Source: Flavobacteriaceae bacterium
Lineage (GTDB): Bacteria; Bacteroidota; Bacteroidia; Flavobacteriales; Flavobacteriaceae
DNA: 64,000 nucleotides
Assembly: GCA_002709185.1 (NCBI GenBank)
Contig: PAQB01000041.1
Span: forward strand, 1 to 64,000
Reading direction: 5' to 3'
Below the pieces are notes generated by a model. It was given only the letters and a program-made list of their open reading frames with translations, had not been told where the DNA came from and ran no database searches. A program made the position numbers and the translations under genes. Below are positions 8,044-17,372 of this stretch, piece by piece. Position 1 is the first letter of the stretch. The number at the start of each line of letters is the position of its first letter.

Positions 8044-9300
8044 TTAACGGGCCATTTGAATCTTATGATTGGCTAAAACACCATACACAGTTCCTTTCAA
8101 TTGACTACCAATAAACATAGAATTTTTAGATTTTGAACCGATGTGTTTGTTTTCAAAAGTGTAAGAACCTTTGGGATTAAAAAGTGTTAAATCACATCGA
8201 TTACCAATTTTAATTTCAGTTTTTTCTAAACCAAATCTATTTTTCCCTTTTGTTAGTAATTCAATCGCTTTTTGAGTTGAAAAAACTGTGTTTAAAGCAC
8301 CAAATGCACTTTCTAGGCCAATGGTTCCATAGGCTGCATAATCAAACTCTACTTTTTTATCTTCTATGGCTATCGGATTGTGATCTGAGGTTACCATGTC
8401 AATGCTACCATCTTCGAGGCCCTCAATAAGCGCATCTACAGCCTTTTGTGTTCTTAGTGGTGGACTGACTTTAAAATTTGTGTTGTAATTTTCAATATCA
8501 GAGTCTTTGAATATTAAATTATGAATTGCTACGCTGCAACTCACATTTAAACCTTTAGCCTTGGCTGCTCTGATGAGTTCTACCGATTTAGCTGTGGAAA
8601 TTGTTGGAATGTGAAGTTTACCGCCAGCGTACTCTAAGATATCCAAATCTCGTGCAATTTGTAAAGCTTCAGCCAATTCAGGAATCCCTTTGAGTCCCAA
8701 CTTTGTACTGCTGATATTTTCATTCATAACTCCGGACTGTGCAAGTTGGTGGTTTAGGGGAAACGATTGTAAGAGCCCTCCAAAACTTGAGGCGTATTGC
8801 AATCCAATTTTTAAGATATTAGGATTGTCAATTGACTCTTTATAATCTCCGAAGGCAATACTTCCAGCCTGATTCATATCGAAAATTTCCGCCAAGTGGT
8901 CTCCTTTAGACTCTAAAGTCAACGCCCCTACAGGAAAAAGCTTAGTTGCGGTGTTGTTGGATTGTGTTTTGGTATAATTTATGGCCGATCGACTGTCCAT
9001 TACAGGGTAGGTATTGGGCTGCAGAGCGATAGCGGTAAATCCAGAATTTGCGGCGACTTTCAGTCCATTTTTAATTGTTTCTCGGTCTTCATATCCTGGT
9101 TCTCCAAAGCATACACTGCTGTCAAACCAACCTTGAGAAACATGAAGGTTTTCATATTGAATGACCTGATAATTATTGGTGTTTTTTAAGGAATTTGCAA
9201 TATTTGTAATGATGCCATCTTCAATTAAAATATCTTGAGTTTTGTTGTGAAAATCACTTTTTTTATCAAGAATTAAAGCCGATTTTATGAGTGCATTCAT
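8044..9300 (-). CDS. Dihydroorotase-like amidohydrolase lacking the HxH metal motif
   Basis: A 418-residue protein similar along its whole length to class I dihydroorotases: N-terminal composite beta-sandwich, HVSQGWFDSSVCFGEPGYEDRETI (about 53-76), GKLHIPTIST, SDHNPI, and a C-terminal GNRCDLTLF. In active enzymes the segment reads DxHxHxREPG. Here Asp60 is kept, but both histidine positions are Ser62 and Cys64, while the later His and Asp (LHIP, SDHNP) remain. It may be a structural partner of aspartate transcarbamoylase like known inactive DHOases, or an enzyme with altered chemistry; I infer reduced or changed activity. It overlaps the upstream BatA-like gene by four bases (ATGA). Confidence 0.85.
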   Translation of the reverse strand: MNALIKSALILDKKSDFHNKTQDILIEDGIITNIANSLKNTNNYQVIQYENLHVSQGWFDSSVCFGEPGYEDRETIKNGLKVAANSGFTAIALQPNTYPVMDSRSAINYTKTQSNNTATKLFPVGALTLESKGDHLAEIFDMNQAGSIAFGDYKESIDNPNILKIGLQYASSFGGLLQSFPLNHQLAQSGVMNENISSTKLGLKGIPELAEALQIARDLDILEYAGGKLHIPTISTAKSVELIRAAKAKGLNVSCSVAIHNLIFKDSDIENYNTNFKVSPPLRTQKAVDALIEGLEDGSIDMVTSDHNPIAIEDKKVEFDYAAYGTIGLESAFGALNTVFSTQKAIELLTKGKNRFGLEKTEIKIGNRCDLTLFNPKGSYTFENKHIGSKSKNSMFIGSQLKGTVYGVLANHKIQMAR

Positions 9301-11213
9301 TCAGAAATTTTTAGGATTAACATTTCTAATGCCAAAAATATTAGCGCAAAAATAACAAACCATTTCCATAATTCATTAACATTTACTCCACTTTTTAACG
9401 ATTCTAGGGAAGCCTTAATTGAATCAAACACCGCAATGGAGTTGAAATTTTCAATTTTAGGATAATACAGGTTACTCTCATTTCGATCGTAATTAAAGCT
9501 TAAGTACAATAGGGTATCTGATTTATCATGCAAGGCATAGTGGCCTGCCTTTATTGGTAAATCTTCCAGAATTATTTTAAGTTTCGAATTTTGTTTGTTC
9601 TGAAATGGAACAAATGTTTTGTTCTCACGAGTAATTTTAACCACTTCCTCGTTTTTTAGACTGTACTTCAAGTCTAATTCACTTTTTTGACTCAGGTTGT
9701 AGTATAATTTAGGAAGCTTGTAGCTTGATTTTCCAATACCAAAAATAGTGGGTACAATCAATGGAGAATTTGTGAAGTTTGAGTTCTCACTGCCTATGGC
9801 TGCTGTAAAGACAAATAATTGCTGTTTTTGAAACAAAAAGGGCTTGTCGTCTTCAAATGTCAGCAAAGTTTTGGCTTGATTGTTAATTTTATAGTGTTGA
9901 TTGACCTTGGGGTATTGAAAATTTTCAACCCTTCTCTCAAAGGCCTCATCAAAAATAGGGTGGTCAAAATTAATATCAGTTATCTTTTTTTCATTTGAAG
10001 AAAGCGAATTAAATTTTAGATTTTCAATATCCAAAAAGGAATTGTAAGAATTTATATCCCCATTGACTGCTGGTATAAAAAGTACGCTTCCGCCAGATTT
10101 CATAAATGATTTTAAGTTATTGATAAGCGCATTAGGAAGTTGCTTAAGTTCTGAAATTACAACCAAATCTTGCTGTTGAAGCATTTTATAATCCACATAT
10201 TGAAGGGTCGAAAAATTGTAATTAAATTCTGATTTTGTAAAAATTCTTTCAAGGTAGTACGGGCTGGTATCCCCAATGGATAGGACGAATGTTTTAGGGG
10301 CTTTCTCAATGTTAAAAAAAAAGTTATTATCGAATGACAAACCATTGTCTTCTAAAACAAATTTTCCAGTAAAGGATTCATTTTTTGGAACTGTAAACGA
10401 TGTTTTTAGACCTTTAGATTGCTCTAAAATTGATTTTCCAATTAGTTTTTCTCCATTGAATAAGCTCAATTGAATGCTGTCTTGTTCTTCATTGACTGTT
10501 TTTCCAATGACCTTAAGTTCATAGTTGTCTATTTGTGACGCAATTTGAACATCCTCAATAAAGCTATTGCTGTTGCTGATGGGCTTTGTGGGGATGAGGT
10601 ATAATTGATAATTTAAATTTTCAATTAGATCCATTTGCTCTTGTTGTCCCTGAAAATCAGAAATCAAAATAAAATATTTTTGATCTGATTTGTTTTTTGT
10701 GAACAACACAGCTCCTTTGGCCAAAACCGCATCCAAGCCCAACTGATTTTTTGAGTATTTAATTGTTGTTAACTCTCTTTTCAAATCTTTTGAGCTGCGG
10801 TTTAAATACGTTTTTGTATTTGTAAAAACTGTAATTTTATCTAATGGAATTTGTTCTGTTAATAGGGTTTGAATGGCTTGTTTTAACAGGGGGCCTTTTG
10901 GGCCTGAAGCTTCCATGCTAAACGAATTGTCTAAATAAATCACCAATTCTGGCTGTTCATTTTTAGCATTCTTATCTGAAGTAAATGGCTGCGCAAATGC
11001 CAGTACAATACATGCCAGTGCCAGCATCCGAAACAAAAGAATCAACCATTTTTTTAGCGTAGAACTTTGACGAGTTTGTACGCTGATTTTTTCTAAAAAA
11101 GCAAGGTTTGTAAATTTCTGAACTTTAAAACGTCGCAATTGAAACAAATGCACCAAAACTGGGATCAGCAGTGCAAATAATGCATAAAGAAGTTCTGGAA
11201 GTGCAAATTGCAT
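9297..11213 (-). CDS. BatA-domain membrane protein with von Willebrand A-like domain
   Basis: 638 residues. The N-terminus holds two membrane helices (about 8-24 and 56-77), with the intervening LFQLRRFKVQKFTNLAFLEKI typical of BatA/aerotolerance regulator domains. Next comes a vWA-like region starting LVIYLDNSFSM with a DxSxS metal site (D95, S97, S99). A long periplasmic region follows and a final helix lies near 613-635 (WFVIFALIFLALEMLIL). Relatives are found beside MoxR ATPases; none is present here. Its stop overlaps the start of the dihydroorotase-like gene, a pairing that suggests co-translation but no known shared pathway. Confidence 0.85.
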   Translation of the reverse strand: MQFALPELLYALFALLIPVLVHLFQLRRFKVQKFTNLAFLEKISVQTRQSSTLKKWLILLFRMLALACIVLAFAQPFTSDKNAKNEQPELVIYLDNSFSMEASGPKGPLLKQAIQTLLTEQIPLDKITVFTNTKTYLNRSSKDLKRELTTIKYSKNQLGLDAVLAKGAVLFTKNKSDQKYFILISDFQGQQEQMDLIENLNYQLYLIPTKPISNSNSFIEDVQIASQIDNYELKVIGKTVNEEQDSIQLSLFNGEKLIGKSILEQSKGLKTSFTVPKNESFTGKFVLEDNGLSFDNNFFFNIEKAPKTFVLSIGDTSPYYLERIFTKSEFNYNFSTLQYVDYKMLQQQDLVVISELKQLPNALINNLKSFMKSGGSVLFIPAVNGDINSYNSFLDIENLKFNSLSSNEKKITDINFDHPIFDEAFERRVENFQYPKVNQHYKINNQAKTLLTFEDDKPFLFQKQQLFVFTAAIGSENSNFTNSPLIVPTIFGIGKSSYKLPKLYYNLSQKSELDLKYSLKNEEVVKITRENKTFVPFQNKQNSKLKIILEDLPIKAGHYALHDKSDTLLYLSFNYDRNESNLYYPKIENFNSIAVFDSIKASLESLKSGVNVNELWKWFVIFALIFLALEMLILKISE

Positions 11214-11251
11214 GAAGAGAAATATTTGTCAAATATAAAGCAATAAATCTG

Positions 11252-12259
11252 TTAACAAAAGAAGAAATAATCTGTCATGGCTTGTTTTCCTTGGGCTTTA
11301 AAAATTTTTAGAATATTACACTGTGCATTTTGATTGGCAACAGAGACGATGCTCTGGTAATTGGGAATTTCTAAAAGTTTTTCAAACGATTCTAATGTTT
11401 CATTATAAATTTTTTTTCCAATTTTTTTTGGATTGTCACATATCCACACAAAAGGAATTTTTCTTAATTTAAGTAGACTTGCAATTTTTTTTCCTTTTTT
11501 TCCGGCTCCCCAAATGACCAATGTTTTTAATGGGTCGTAGGAGAGTTTTAGAAAGTAATGAATTTTAAGTTCTAGAAAACTATTTTCTGCATAATTTGGA
11601 CTTGTTCTCGAAGCACGCACCGCATAATCTCGCCATGCGTGTAAAATATTTTCAGAAGGAATGCATTGCAATCCATTTTCAAAAAAGCGGAAGGCCAAGT
11701 CGTAGTCTTCGGGATAAACATTGGAGTTAAACCCCTTGACTTTTTCAAAATCTCTTCGATACACCATCCAACAGGGCGATGGAATGACACATTCCTTGTA
11801 AATTTCATTGAAATTTGCGCCTTTTGAAATTAGGTTATTTAACCAATTTTCGTAACGTTTGTATCCTTCTTTGATACCAGTTTTAGAAAAGTAATGTACC
11901 AAACCAAGGGCAATGTATCCAGGTCCTTTTAAATTCAAATCAGCAACCATACATTCAATTTTATTGGTAGCCATGATATCATCACTGTCCATTCTAGTAA
12001 TGAATGTTCCTGTAGACTGCGCATAGGCCGTTTGCAGGGCCTCAATGATTCCAATGCCTTTGTTTTTCAAAAGTATTATTCTGGCATCCTGCTGTGCATA
12101 AGCCTTTACAATTTCATGACTTTGATCTGTTGAACTGTCATCTACAATTAGGACTTCCCAGTTTTTGTAGGATTGATTTATAATGGAGTCCAAACAAGCT
12201 GGCAGGTATGCTGCCGTGTTTTTAAATGGTATTAGAATACTGGCTTTGGCGTCAGACAT
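11252..12259 (-). CDS. Family 2 glycosyltransferase with extra C-terminal Rossmann-like domain
   Basis: The N-terminal GT-A fold (about 5-225) starts ILIPFKNTAAYLPACLDSI, with VLIVDDSSTD at about 37-45 and the metal-binding DSDD at 91-94. The C-terminal part (about 245-335) begins TLVIWGAGKKGKKIASLL, a glycine-rich dinucleotide-type turn at 251-257 followed by ICDNPKKIG, which is not part of the catalytic domain. It probably transfers a sugar to an envelope glycan; donor and acceptor are unknown. The TGA of the S10 peptidase gene overlaps its ATG by one base (TGATG), so the two are coupled. Confidence 0.85.
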   Translation of the reverse strand: MSDAKASILIPFKNTAAYLPACLDSIINQSYKNWEVLIVDDSSTDQSHEIVKAYAQQDARIILLKNKGIGIIEALQTAYAQSTGTFITRMDSDDIMATNKIECMVADLNLKGPGYIALGLVHYFSKTGIKEGYKRYENWLNNLISKGANFNEIYKECVIPSPCWMVYRRDFEKVKGFNSNVYPEDYDLAFRFFENGLQCIPSENILHAWRDYAVRASRTSPNYAENSFLELKIHYFLKLSYDPLKTLVIWGAGKKGKKIASLLKLRKIPFVWICDNPKKIGKKIYNETLESFEKLLEIPNYQSIVSVANQNAQCNILKIFKAQGKQAMTDYFFFC

Positions 12260-13746
12260 CAGTATTTAGCAGCTTTTCCATCTGCAGAAGATGCTTTTAT
12301 AAACGCTCTAATGTCTTCATTGGATTGGATCAGGTCTTCTTTTCTCAAATACATCATATGGCCACTTCTGTAACCTTTAAAAATAAAACGTGCTTTCATT
12401 TTGCCGCTAGGGTCAATTTGTGAAAGGTTGTATTTGGCACTAAAGTAGGTAGTAGCGCCGTCATAATAGCCCGATTGATTCAAGACTTTTAAATACGGAT
12501 TTTGGGCCATGGCGGCGCGTAAATTCTCTCTTGTATTGTCATTGTCATTGTTCCATGGACGCACCGATCCAAACATATTGTACTTTAAGTCCGTTTTAAA
12601 TTTCAACTCTTTTTTGAGGTAGTGATTGATCGCCGGTGTAAAAGAATGCAACCAAGATGAGAGCTCTGCATTGTAGTCCGGTCGAGAGCCTTCTTCAGTT
12701 TTGTCAATTCCCAAATAGCGAGAATCTAAGCGTCCAATGGTTTGACCTGTTTTATCACGCAACAGTTCTTTCCAAAAAAAGGAAGTAGGTACATCCAAGT
12801 TGTACTGAAGAATTGATTTTTGACTCAAGCCTGAATAATACGCCATTTTTTGACTTACAGCCATTTTTTCATCAGAGCTGATAAAGCCTCCTTTTGCCAA
12901 TGCTGGCATAAGGGTATTGATACTGTACTTTTCAACTTCAGGTAATATTTCTAAAAGATCTTTGGATTGAAGTGCTTCGGGTAGCATTTTATGATGCCAT
13001 GCAGTAGCCGTGTAATAGGGGAGGTTAAGTGCCGAGGCAACAGGACCGCCCACACGCAAGGTTTTATAATCTGCTGGAGAAACTAGAATAACACCATTTA
13101 AGTACATCCATTGATTTTCTTGTAACGCCAATGAAAGGCCCATAACACGTGTTCCACCATAACTCTCACCAATGATATATTTTGGGGATTCCCAACGGTT
13201 TTTCCTTGAAATAAAGGTGTTGATCCAATCAGACAAATAGGCAATATCTTCATTGATTCCAAAAAATTGACTGCGGTCTGGAAGTTCTCCATCTTTATTG
13301 GGAATCATCCGTGAATAGGCTGTATTTACAGGATTGACAAACACAATATCAGCGACATCTAATATGGAATTTGGATTGCTTCTAAAACCATAGGGTTGAA
13401 CAGGGTATCCTTCGTCATCCACCTTTAGAATTCTTGGACCAGTATAAGCCATGTGCATCCAAACAGAGGCCGAACCTGGCCCACCATTGAAAGAAATTAA
13501 AATGGGACGTTTATTGGAGTTTTTGACATGGTCTCTTCTGTAATAAGTGTAGAATAAACTGGCAATTGCAGTGCCCTCTTTATTCCAAACTGGTTGCATA
13601 CCTGTTTCTGCGGTATATTCCAGTTCTATACCTTTGATAACTGTTTTATGCTTGGTAGTAATACTGGTGTCAATAACCACCTTGAGATTTTGAGAGATCC
13701 CAAAATTAAAACTGAACAATAGAAAAATGGAAAAAATAATTCTCAT
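12259..13746 (-). CDS. Secreted S10 family serine carboxypeptidase
   Basis: 495 residues with a signal peptide (MRIIFSIFLLFSFNFGISQ). The carboxypeptidase Y-type motifs are present: NGGPGSASVW (87-96, oxyanion and substrate carboxylate binding), GESYGG with Ser195, an Asp in the SGYYDGATTYF segment and His463 in KGYRSGHMMY. Together these give the full Ser-Asp-His triad. It would trim C-terminal residues of peptides in the periplasm or outside the cell. It is the first gene of the minus-strand run reaching 7054; the gap to 13805 contains no recognisable promoter. Confidence 0.92.
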   Translation of the reverse strand: MRIIFSIFLLFSFNFGISQNLKVVIDTSITTKHKTVIKGIELEYTAETGMQPVWNKEGTAIASLFYTYYRRDHVKNSNKRPILISFNGGPGSASVWMHMAYTGPRILKVDDEGYPVQPYGFRSNPNSILDVADIVFVNPVNTAYSRMIPNKDGELPDRSQFFGINEDIAYLSDWINTFISRKNRWESPKYIIGESYGGTRVMGLSLALQENQWMYLNGVILVSPADYKTLRVGGPVASALNLPYYTATAWHHKMLPEALQSKDLLEILPEVEKYSINTLMPALAKGGFISSDEKMAVSQKMAYYSGLSQKSILQYNLDVPTSFFWKELLRDKTGQTIGRLDSRYLGIDKTEEGSRPDYNAELSSWLHSFTPAINHYLKKELKFKTDLKYNMFGSVRPWNNDNDNTRENLRAAMAQNPYLKVLNQSGYYDGATTYFSAKYNLSQIDPSGKMKARFIFKGYRSGHMMYLRKEDLIQSNEDIRAFIKASSADGKAAKY

Positions 13747-13804
13747 AATTTAAGTTTAAACCCCTAAAATACAACAATGATTTCAAAAAATAATAGAGGA
13801 AAAA

Positions 13805-14032
13805 TTAGAGTTTCATTTGTCCTAGTGCAACATTTATAATTTTAATGGCATTTGGTACTTCACTTTCGTGAACAAATAATTGCTGAATTCCGATATCAGA
13901 AACACCAAATCCAGCCAGCCTTGCCGATTCACTTTCGTCTTTAATAATTGGTTTAATGTCTTGATTTTCTAGATGTCTTCGCATCATTTGAACTACAATA
14001 AAACTGCCTTGATATAATTTGATATATGCCAT
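13805..14032 (-). CDS. DUF2007-type small protein
   Basis: 75 residues from the ATG at 14032 (MAYIKLYQGSFIVVQMM). The pattern of a short strand, a helix MMRRHLENQDI, then SESARLAGFG and IQQLFVHESEVPNAIKIIN matches the DUF2007 (putative signal-transducing protein) fold, an ACT-like single domain. The open frame extends nine codons further to 14059, but that extension (MIYIFKGLR) does not fit the family start. No signal peptide. Role unknown; it sits alone between the S10 operon and the divergent DUF4442 gene. Confidence 0.75.
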   Translation of the reverse strand: MAYIKLYQGSFIVVQMMRRHLENQDIKPIIKDESESARLAGFGVSDIGIQQLFVHESEVPNAIKIINVALGQMKL

Positions 14033-14162
14033 TCTTAAGCCTTTAAAAATATATATCAATAATTGAGCCAGTAACTTTAAAAAATTACTTTTTGGTTCCT
14101 ATGAAACCGCTTTAAAACAATAAATATATTGATTATATTCGCTGTAATATAATATAAATTAC

Positions 14163-14618
14163 ATGCTATTTTCACCAAGAAAACTCAACCTTTTTCTCAT
14201 TTTTAACCTACCGTCCGCCTTTTTATGTGGGGTTCGTGTTAAGCGAGTCGATGCTGAAAAATGCCATGTGAGCGTGCGACATAAATGGATCAATAAAAAC
14301 CCATTTAAGTCCATGTTTTGGGCGGTTCAAGGCATGGCAGCAGAATTGAGTACAGGTGCGCTCATCATTCTTAAAATCAAAGCATTGAATCAAAATATTT
14401 CGATGTTAGTCTTGCGAAATGAAGCCCAATTCACCAAAAAGGCAAAAGGACACATTACATTTAAATGCATCCAAGGACTTGAAATCGACAATGCATTACA
14501 AAAAGCCATTGATACTGGTACGGGACAAACCATTTTATTGGAATCTGAGGGGCGTGACGCTAGCGGAGATTTGGTTTCAAAATTTTCCTTCGAATGGACA
14601 CTTAAAATTAAATCTTAA
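14163..14618 (+). CDS. DUF4442 hot-dog fold protein (putative thioesterase)
   Basis: 151 residues. The arrangement of an N-terminal amphipathic segment, VRVKRVDAEKCHVSVRHKWINKNPFKSMFWAVQGMAAELSTG (split across about 21-62) and following strands matches DUF4442, a hot-dog fold family related to acyl-CoA thioesterases. The residues N46/F48 near 'KNPFKSMFWAV' correspond to the conserved substrate-side helix. No catalytic assignment can be made from the sequence. The gene is flanked by short AT-rich spacers and appears monocistronic. Confidence 0.8.
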   Translation: MLFSPRKLNLFLIFNLPSAFLCGVRVKRVDAEKCHVSVRHKWINKNPFKSMFWAVQGMAAELSTGALIILKIKALNQNISMLVLRNEAQFTKKAKGHITFKCIQGLEIDNALQKAIDTGTGQTILLESEGRDASGDLVSKFSFEWTLKIKS

Positions 14619-14737
14619 ATGTTAATTTTTTCTTTTAAAAACGGAATTTTTCATAAATTGTAACAAACTTAAAATCCCTTAAACTATAATATAAAATTAC
14701 CTTTCTAATTTTAAATTTATATCCAATGCCAAGAGCA

Positions 14738-14920
14738 ATGTTTGCTTATACAAAAGCAATACTAAAGAAAGTTATTTTTGACTCCGAATTATTTTACATT
14801 GAAGTTCAAAAGGCCATGCAGCATTTGCTACCCTATGAAAAAGAGGAACTTAAAGAATTTATTTTCACATTGATTAATAAACATCCGGAACTGAGTTGTT
14901 GCTCAGTGGATTTAGTCTAA
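14738..14920 (+). CDS. Small conserved-looking protein (60 aa)
   Basis: Begins MFAYTKAILKKVIFDSELFY and continues through LPYEKEELKEFIFTLINKHPEL, two or three amphipathic helices with no signal peptide. The ATG at 14738 is chosen over the in-frame ATG at 14726 because the resulting N-terminus agrees with short flavobacterial proteins that I recall of the form MF.YTK.IL.KVSFD..LF. Its last four bases overlap the end of oxyR on the other strand, so the two genes are tail to tail. Function unknown. Confidence 0.65.
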   Translation: MFAYTKAILKKVIFDSELFYIEVQKAMQHLLPYEKEELKEFIFTLINKHPELSCCSVDLV

Positions 14921-15864
14921 GGCTTTTTGTTTGCGATAGGACTGATAATTTCAACATCTTGAAATTTTATGGCGCCCCTTATAATTCCAGAAATTGTTCT
15001 GTGAATGGCTTCAATAATTTGAATCTTTAGTTCATTTTTATTATAAATTAAACTCACTTCCCTAGCTGGAGGTGGATTCGTAAAGAAGCGTAAGTTTTTT
15101 TCTTCCTTTAATTTTAAATCCAATGTGTTCAAATATGGGAGCAAGGTCATACCTAGTCCTTCATTAGAAAGTTTAACCAGCATTTCAATACTGCCGCTTT
15201 CCAATTGAAAAGGTTCTTTCTGTTGTTCTTTTAGAGTTTTACACAAATTAAGTACACTCTCTCTAAAACAATGACCATCTTCCAATAAAAGCATGTCATT
15301 GATGTCTAAGTCCGATATTTCAATTGCGGTTTTATCTGTTAATCGATGATTTGGTGAAATGTAGCCAACAAAGGGTTCGTAAAAAAGAACGCGTTCTTTA
15401 ATGGTATTCATTCTAAGAGGAGTGGCTGCAATAGCAGCATCTATATGCCCCTCATGGATCCGGTTAACAAGCTCGTCTGTGTTGAGTTCTTCAATTTTTA
15501 ACTTCACCATGGGAAAATGCTTGATAAAAGTTTTAAGAAACATGGGCAATAATGTAGGCATGACCGTTGGAATTATACCCAATCTAAATTCACCCCCAAT
15601 AAAGCCTTTTTCCTGATCTACAATATCATTAATTCGTTCTGCTTCAGCTACAATATTTTTTGCCTGTGCTACAATTTTAGCTCCAACAGCAGTAAGTTCA
15701 ATAGGCTTTTTTCCACGGTCAAAAATCTGAACATTTAACTCTTCCTCCAGTTTTTGAACTTGCATGCTAAGCGTGGGTTGGGTGACGTGGCAATGACGCG
15801 CTGCTTTTGTAAAGTTTTGATGTTCGGCAACGGCCAGTACGTAGTGTAATTGTGTGATGGTCAT
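14917..15864 (-). CDS. oxyR: LysR-family peroxide sensor, OxyR-like
   Basis: 315 residues: N-terminal winged helix-turn-helix (HQNFTKAARHCHVTQPTLSM, about 15-34) and a C-terminal type 2 periplasmic-binding fold. The segment GHCFRESVLNLC places cysteines at exactly 199 and 208, the same numbers as the disulfide pair of E. coli OxyR, so peroxide sensing is strongly supported. Target genes (katG, ahpC, dps) are not adjacent; bcp is 10 kb away. A -7 box TAACTTTG (15879-15886, minus) precedes the ATG by about 15 bases, giving a very short leader. Confidence 0.92.
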   Translation of the reverse strand: MTITQLHYVLAVAEHQNFTKAARHCHVTQPTLSMQVQKLEEELNVQIFDRGKKPIELTAVGAKIVAQAKNIVAEAERINDIVDQEKGFIGGEFRLGIIPTVMPTLLPMFLKTFIKHFPMVKLKIEELNTDELVNRIHEGHIDAAIAATPLRMNTIKERVLFYEPFVGYISPNHRLTDKTAIEISDLDINDMLLLEDGHCFRESVLNLCKTLKEQQKEPFQLESGSIEMLVKLSNEGLGMTLLPYLNTLDLKLKEEKNLRFFTNPPPAREVSLIYNKNELKIQIIEAIHRTISGIIRGAIKFQDVEIISPIANKKP

Positions 15865-15968
15865 AAAGTGGATTTGTACAAAGTTATAAATTTTATCTAT
15901 CCATTTCTTGTTTTTAATAGACTATCCGTAACAATTGACTGCTGATTGAAAAAATATTACAATTACGC

Positions 15969-16661
15969 CTAATTAATGATTTCAACCTTTTTGATGTATA
16001 CATTTTTTTGGGGCCAATCGCCTCGGTCTGTGGGAACAGCAGCGATCTTATCAACGACCTCCATACCAGCAATCACTTTTCCAAATACGGCATAGTCACC
16101 ATTGAGATGGTGAGCACCTCCTTGCTGCTGTACAATAAAAAATTCAAAAGGAGAGGCCATTTTGTAAGGGTTGGCCACTGCACTGCTGGGCATACTGACC
16201 ATCCCACGATCGTGTTTGTATCCTTTTTTATGATCATTGGGCAATAAATAGCGTCCAATTCTCTTTCGCTTATTGAGTGTTTTTTGATCATCGCTATTTC
16301 CGCCTTGAATTATAAAATTGTCAATGACTCGGTAGAACTGCGTATTGTTGAAATATTTCTTCTTTGTCAGGTAAATAAAATTGGATCGATGAAATTTTGT
16401 AGCTTCAAATAATTCAATATCGATTACACCAAAATCAGTGGTGATGCGTACTTTATTTTCTTTATTTTCTTTATCATAGGCTAAAAAGAACTCCATGACA
16501 TTCTGATCGTTTAGCAAAAATGCAGTTTCGGATTCTTTTTCTTTGTTTGGGATATTAGAAACTTTGGCAGTCACAAGTGAATTTGGGGGTTCTTTTGTTT
16601 TTTTAGATTTATTATCTTGACAGTTCAAGAAAAAAACAAACAACAGGATAAGATACCGCAT
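15969..16661 (-). CDS. Cyclophilin-type peptidyl-prolyl isomerase, probable lipoprotein
   Basis: 230 residues. The N-terminus MRYLILLFVFFLNCQDNKS looks like a lipoprotein signal with Cys14, although the residue before the cysteine (Asn) is unusual. The cyclophilin core covers about 70-230: TDFGVIDIELFEA, FYRVIDNFIIQGG, then GMVSMPSS, FEFFIVQQQGGAHHLNGDYAVFG and a closing VDKIAAVPTD. It would accelerate proline isomerisation during folding of exported proteins at the inner or outer membrane. It is divergent from the Nudix gene with a 32-base gap. Confidence 0.88.
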   Translation of the reverse strand: MRYLILLFVFFLNCQDNKSKKTKEPPNSLVTAKVSNIPNKEKESETAFLLNDQNVMEFFLAYDKENKENKVRITTDFGVIDIELFEATKFHRSNFIYLTKKKYFNNTQFYRVIDNFIIQGGNSDDQKTLNKRKRIGRYLLPNDHKKGYKHDRGMVSMPSSAVANPYKMASPFEFFIVQQQGGAHHLNGDYAVFGKVIAGMEVVDKIAAVPTDRGDWPQKNVYIKKVEIIN

Positions 16662-16693
16662 ATTTTATTGGTTTTACATCAAAGGCGAAATAT

Positions 16694-17341
16694 ATGAGAT
16701 TTGACGCATTTTCTAAAATTATTGGTTCGATTAATTCCCATGCATTGCCCGGAAAAGAAGCGCAACTGCAAATGGCACCACCATTCAGAGAGGTTTTGTT
16801 AAAACAAACATCGCACTTAATTGATAATGCTAAACTCGCTGCGGTTCTGGCTTTATTTTATCCAGGGAAAAACGACAATACCTATTTGGCATTTATTCTG
16901 AGAAAGCCAAGTCCTGATGTTCATTCAGGTCAAATTGGATTTCCTGGTGGAAAACCCGAAGCAGAAGATCTTAATCTTCAACATACCGCATTACGTGAAA
17001 CAATGGAGGAGATTGGGGTGCAATCAGAGGCAATTCAAATCATAACAAACCTTTCAGAAGTTTATATTCCTCCAAGTAATTACAATGTATTTCCTTTCAT
17101 TGGTCTAACCAATGAAATTCCGGATTTTAAACCACAAATTTCTGAGGTAGAGTCTGTTATTGAAGTTTCATTGAATGCTATCATGAATGCAAAAAATCAA
17201 ATAAGAACAAAGGTCAAAACTTCTTATGGATTTTCGGTTTCTGTCCCTGCGTTCAATCTTAATGGACATATAGTTTGGGGTGCTACCGCCATGATTCTCA
17301 TGGAAATTATATATTTATTGAATTTAATTTTAAAAAAATAG
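16694..17341 (+). CDS. Nudix hydrolase, CoA pyrophosphatase-like
   Basis: 215 residues. The Nudix box runs from GFPGGKPEAEDLN to ALRETMEEIGV (about 82-109), with the catalytic REXXEE glutamates present. The preceding LRKPSPDVHSGQIGFPGG matches the CoA-pyrophosphatase signature (a UPF0035-like block ahead of the Nudix box), so hydrolysis of CoA or its derivatives to 4'-phosphopantetheine products is the likely activity. No signal peptide is present. It is 31 bases upstream of the acyltransferase gene on the same strand, so both may be on one transcript linking CoA turnover and lipid metabolism. Confidence 0.85.
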   Translation: MRFDAFSKIIGSINSHALPGKEAQLQMAPPFREVLLKQTSHLIDNAKLAAVLALFYPGKNDNTYLAFILRKPSPDVHSGQIGFPGGKPEAEDLNLQHTALRETMEEIGVQSEAIQIITNLSEVYIPPSNYNVFPFIGLTNEIPDFKPQISEVESVIEVSLNAIMNAKNQIRTKVKTSYGFSVSVPAFNLNGHIVWGATAMILMEIIYLLNLILKK

Positions 17342-17372
17342 CTTAGGTTTGCATTTCAATTTTCCTTAATGC

